Assembly (NCBI GenBank): GCA_021812865.1
Contig: JAKAMP010000186.1
Span: 1-6,246 of the forward strand
Origin: Bacteroidota bacterium
GTDB taxonomy: Bacteria; Bacteroidota; Bacteroidia; Bacteroidales; JAAYUG01
Direction: 5' to 3'
DNA: 6,246 nt
Every line of letters begins with the position of its first letter. Positions within the stretch are counted from its first letter, which is position 1. Shown piece after piece: positions 5,660 through 6,246 of the stretch. A program made the position numbers and the translations under genes. The notes below the pieces were generated by a model. The model saw only the letters and a program-made list of their open reading frames with translations, made no database searches and had not been told where the DNA came from.

Positions 5660-6246
5660 CCGACGATAAGGTTTTCATAGAGGTCAACTGCCAGCAAAAA
5701 AACATTGAGGGAGAACGCATCTGCGGCGATGTTTTTCTTTCTTCCAAGGTCAGGGAGGAGAACCGGGTAGTAGTGGTTTTGTCCGACGGTATGGGGCATG
5801 GGGTCAAGGCAAACGTTCTGGCTACCCTCACTGCAACCATGGCGCTCAATTTTACCAAGGAACACAAGGAACCCGAAAAGATCGCCGAGATCATCATGAA
5901 CACACTGCCTGTCTGCAGTGAGCGCAAAATGAGTTATTCCACTTTCACCATTGTCGATATCAACCTGAACGGGCAAACCACTATTATTGAGTATGACAAT
6001 CCCCGTACGGTTGTCATGCGGGGCGAAAGGTTCCAGGAACTCTGGTGGACGCCGGTGGTGATGAACAGCGAAAAGAACCGGGGCAAGGAAATACAGATTT
6101 GCAGTTTCAGTCCGCAGAAGGAAGACCGGATTATCCTTTGTTCCGACGGAGTGACCCAGTCGGGCATGGGCACCGAAAAATTCCCGTTCGGATGGGGAAG
6201 GGAGAAACTCATCGAATATGCCCTGGACCAGGTGAAACAGAACAGG
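5656..6246 (+). CDS. SpoIIE/PP2C-type serine phosphatase, N-terminal 197 residues (cut by window edge)
   Basis: Mn/Mg-dependent protein serine/threonine phosphatase of the SpoIIE (PP2C-like) family; relatives dephosphorylate anti-anti-sigma (STAS) proteins or other phosphoserine partners in the cytoplasm. The frame is open from ATG 5656 to the edge. Visible motifs: GD at residues 24-25 (RICGDVFL), the metal-binding SDGMGHG at 43-49, SYSTFTIVDIN at 93-103, and CSDGVTQSG at 162-170 with D164. The last metal-binding aspartate motif should lie beyond the window, so activity cannot be fully judged. There is no N-terminal sensor or membrane domain: the catalytic domain starts almost at once, so its input must come from a partner. 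The start overlaps the hydS stop (ATGA, 5656-5659), suggesting translational coupling and a stoichiometric pair with HydS. The substrate is unknown and not visible here. Confidence 0.9.
   Translation, partial: MTDDKVFIEVNCQQKNIEGERICGDVFLSSKVREENRVVVVLSDGMGHGVKANVLATLTATMALNFTKEHKEPEKIAEIIMNTLPVCSERKMSYSTFTIVDINLNGQTTIIEYDNPRTVVMRGERFQELWWTPVVMNSEKNRGKEIQICSFSPQKEDRIILCSDGVTQSGMGTEKFPFGWGREKLIEYALDQVKQNR

Overview
This window looks like a chromosomal hydrogenase locus from an anaerobic, fermentative member of the Bacteroidetes (Bacteroidota). The assignment is an inference from three things: both promoter candidates in the only intergenic region match the Bacteroidetes consensus (TAnnTTTG at -7, with a TTTG -33 box for one of them); none of the start codons has a convincing Shine-Dalgarno sequence; and the gene content is an NADH-linked [FeFe] hydrogenase next to a sensory-type [FeFe] hydrogenase and a phosphatase. 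No mobile element, RNA gene or CRISPR array is visible.

Left arm (1-3297, minus strand): an operon in the order hydC-hydB-hydA, encoding a trimeric, probably electron-bifurcating [FeFe] hydrogenase. HydC is the NuoE-like [2Fe-2S] subunit. HydB is the NuoF-like FMN/NAD(H) subunit with a C-terminal pair of [4Fe-4S] clusters. HydA is the catalytic subunit, and the window edge cuts it just inside its H-cluster domain. The genes are packed tightly (1-nt gap between hydC and hydB, 4-nt ATGA overlap between hydB and hydA), so they are probably co-transcribed and translationally coupled. As known for the family, such complexes couple oxidation of NADH plus reduced ferredoxin to H2 formation, or run in reverse.

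Middle (3298-3536): a 239-bp divergent control region. It holds a good promoter for hydCBA, a -7 box for the rightward genes without a recognisable -33 box, and between them two abutting 18-bp sites with TGTTA-N6-TAACA geometry, one a perfect inverted repeat and one degenerate. They are placed so that one regulator could act on both transcription units. A Rex (NADH/NAD+ sensor) or Crp/Fnr-family protein would fit this geometry; which one cannot be decided here.

Right arm (3537-6246, plus strand): a small thioredoxin-fold [2Fe-2S] ferredoxin, then a group C-like (sensory) [FeFe] hydrogenase, HydS. HydS has two N-terminal [4Fe-4S] clusters, a divergent H-cluster domain, a further four-Cys Fe-S domain, a coiled coil and a PAS domain, and no output enzyme of its own. 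A SpoIIE/PP2C-type serine phosphatase follows with a 4-nt overlap and runs off the right edge. The simplest reading is a signalling chain: H2 or redox state is sensed at the HydS H-cluster, passed through Fe-S/PAS to the phosphatase, and ends in dephosphorylation of an unknown partner. Its position back to back with hydCBA suggests feedback control of hydrogen metabolism. The chain and its target are inference; the protein families are well supported by motifs.
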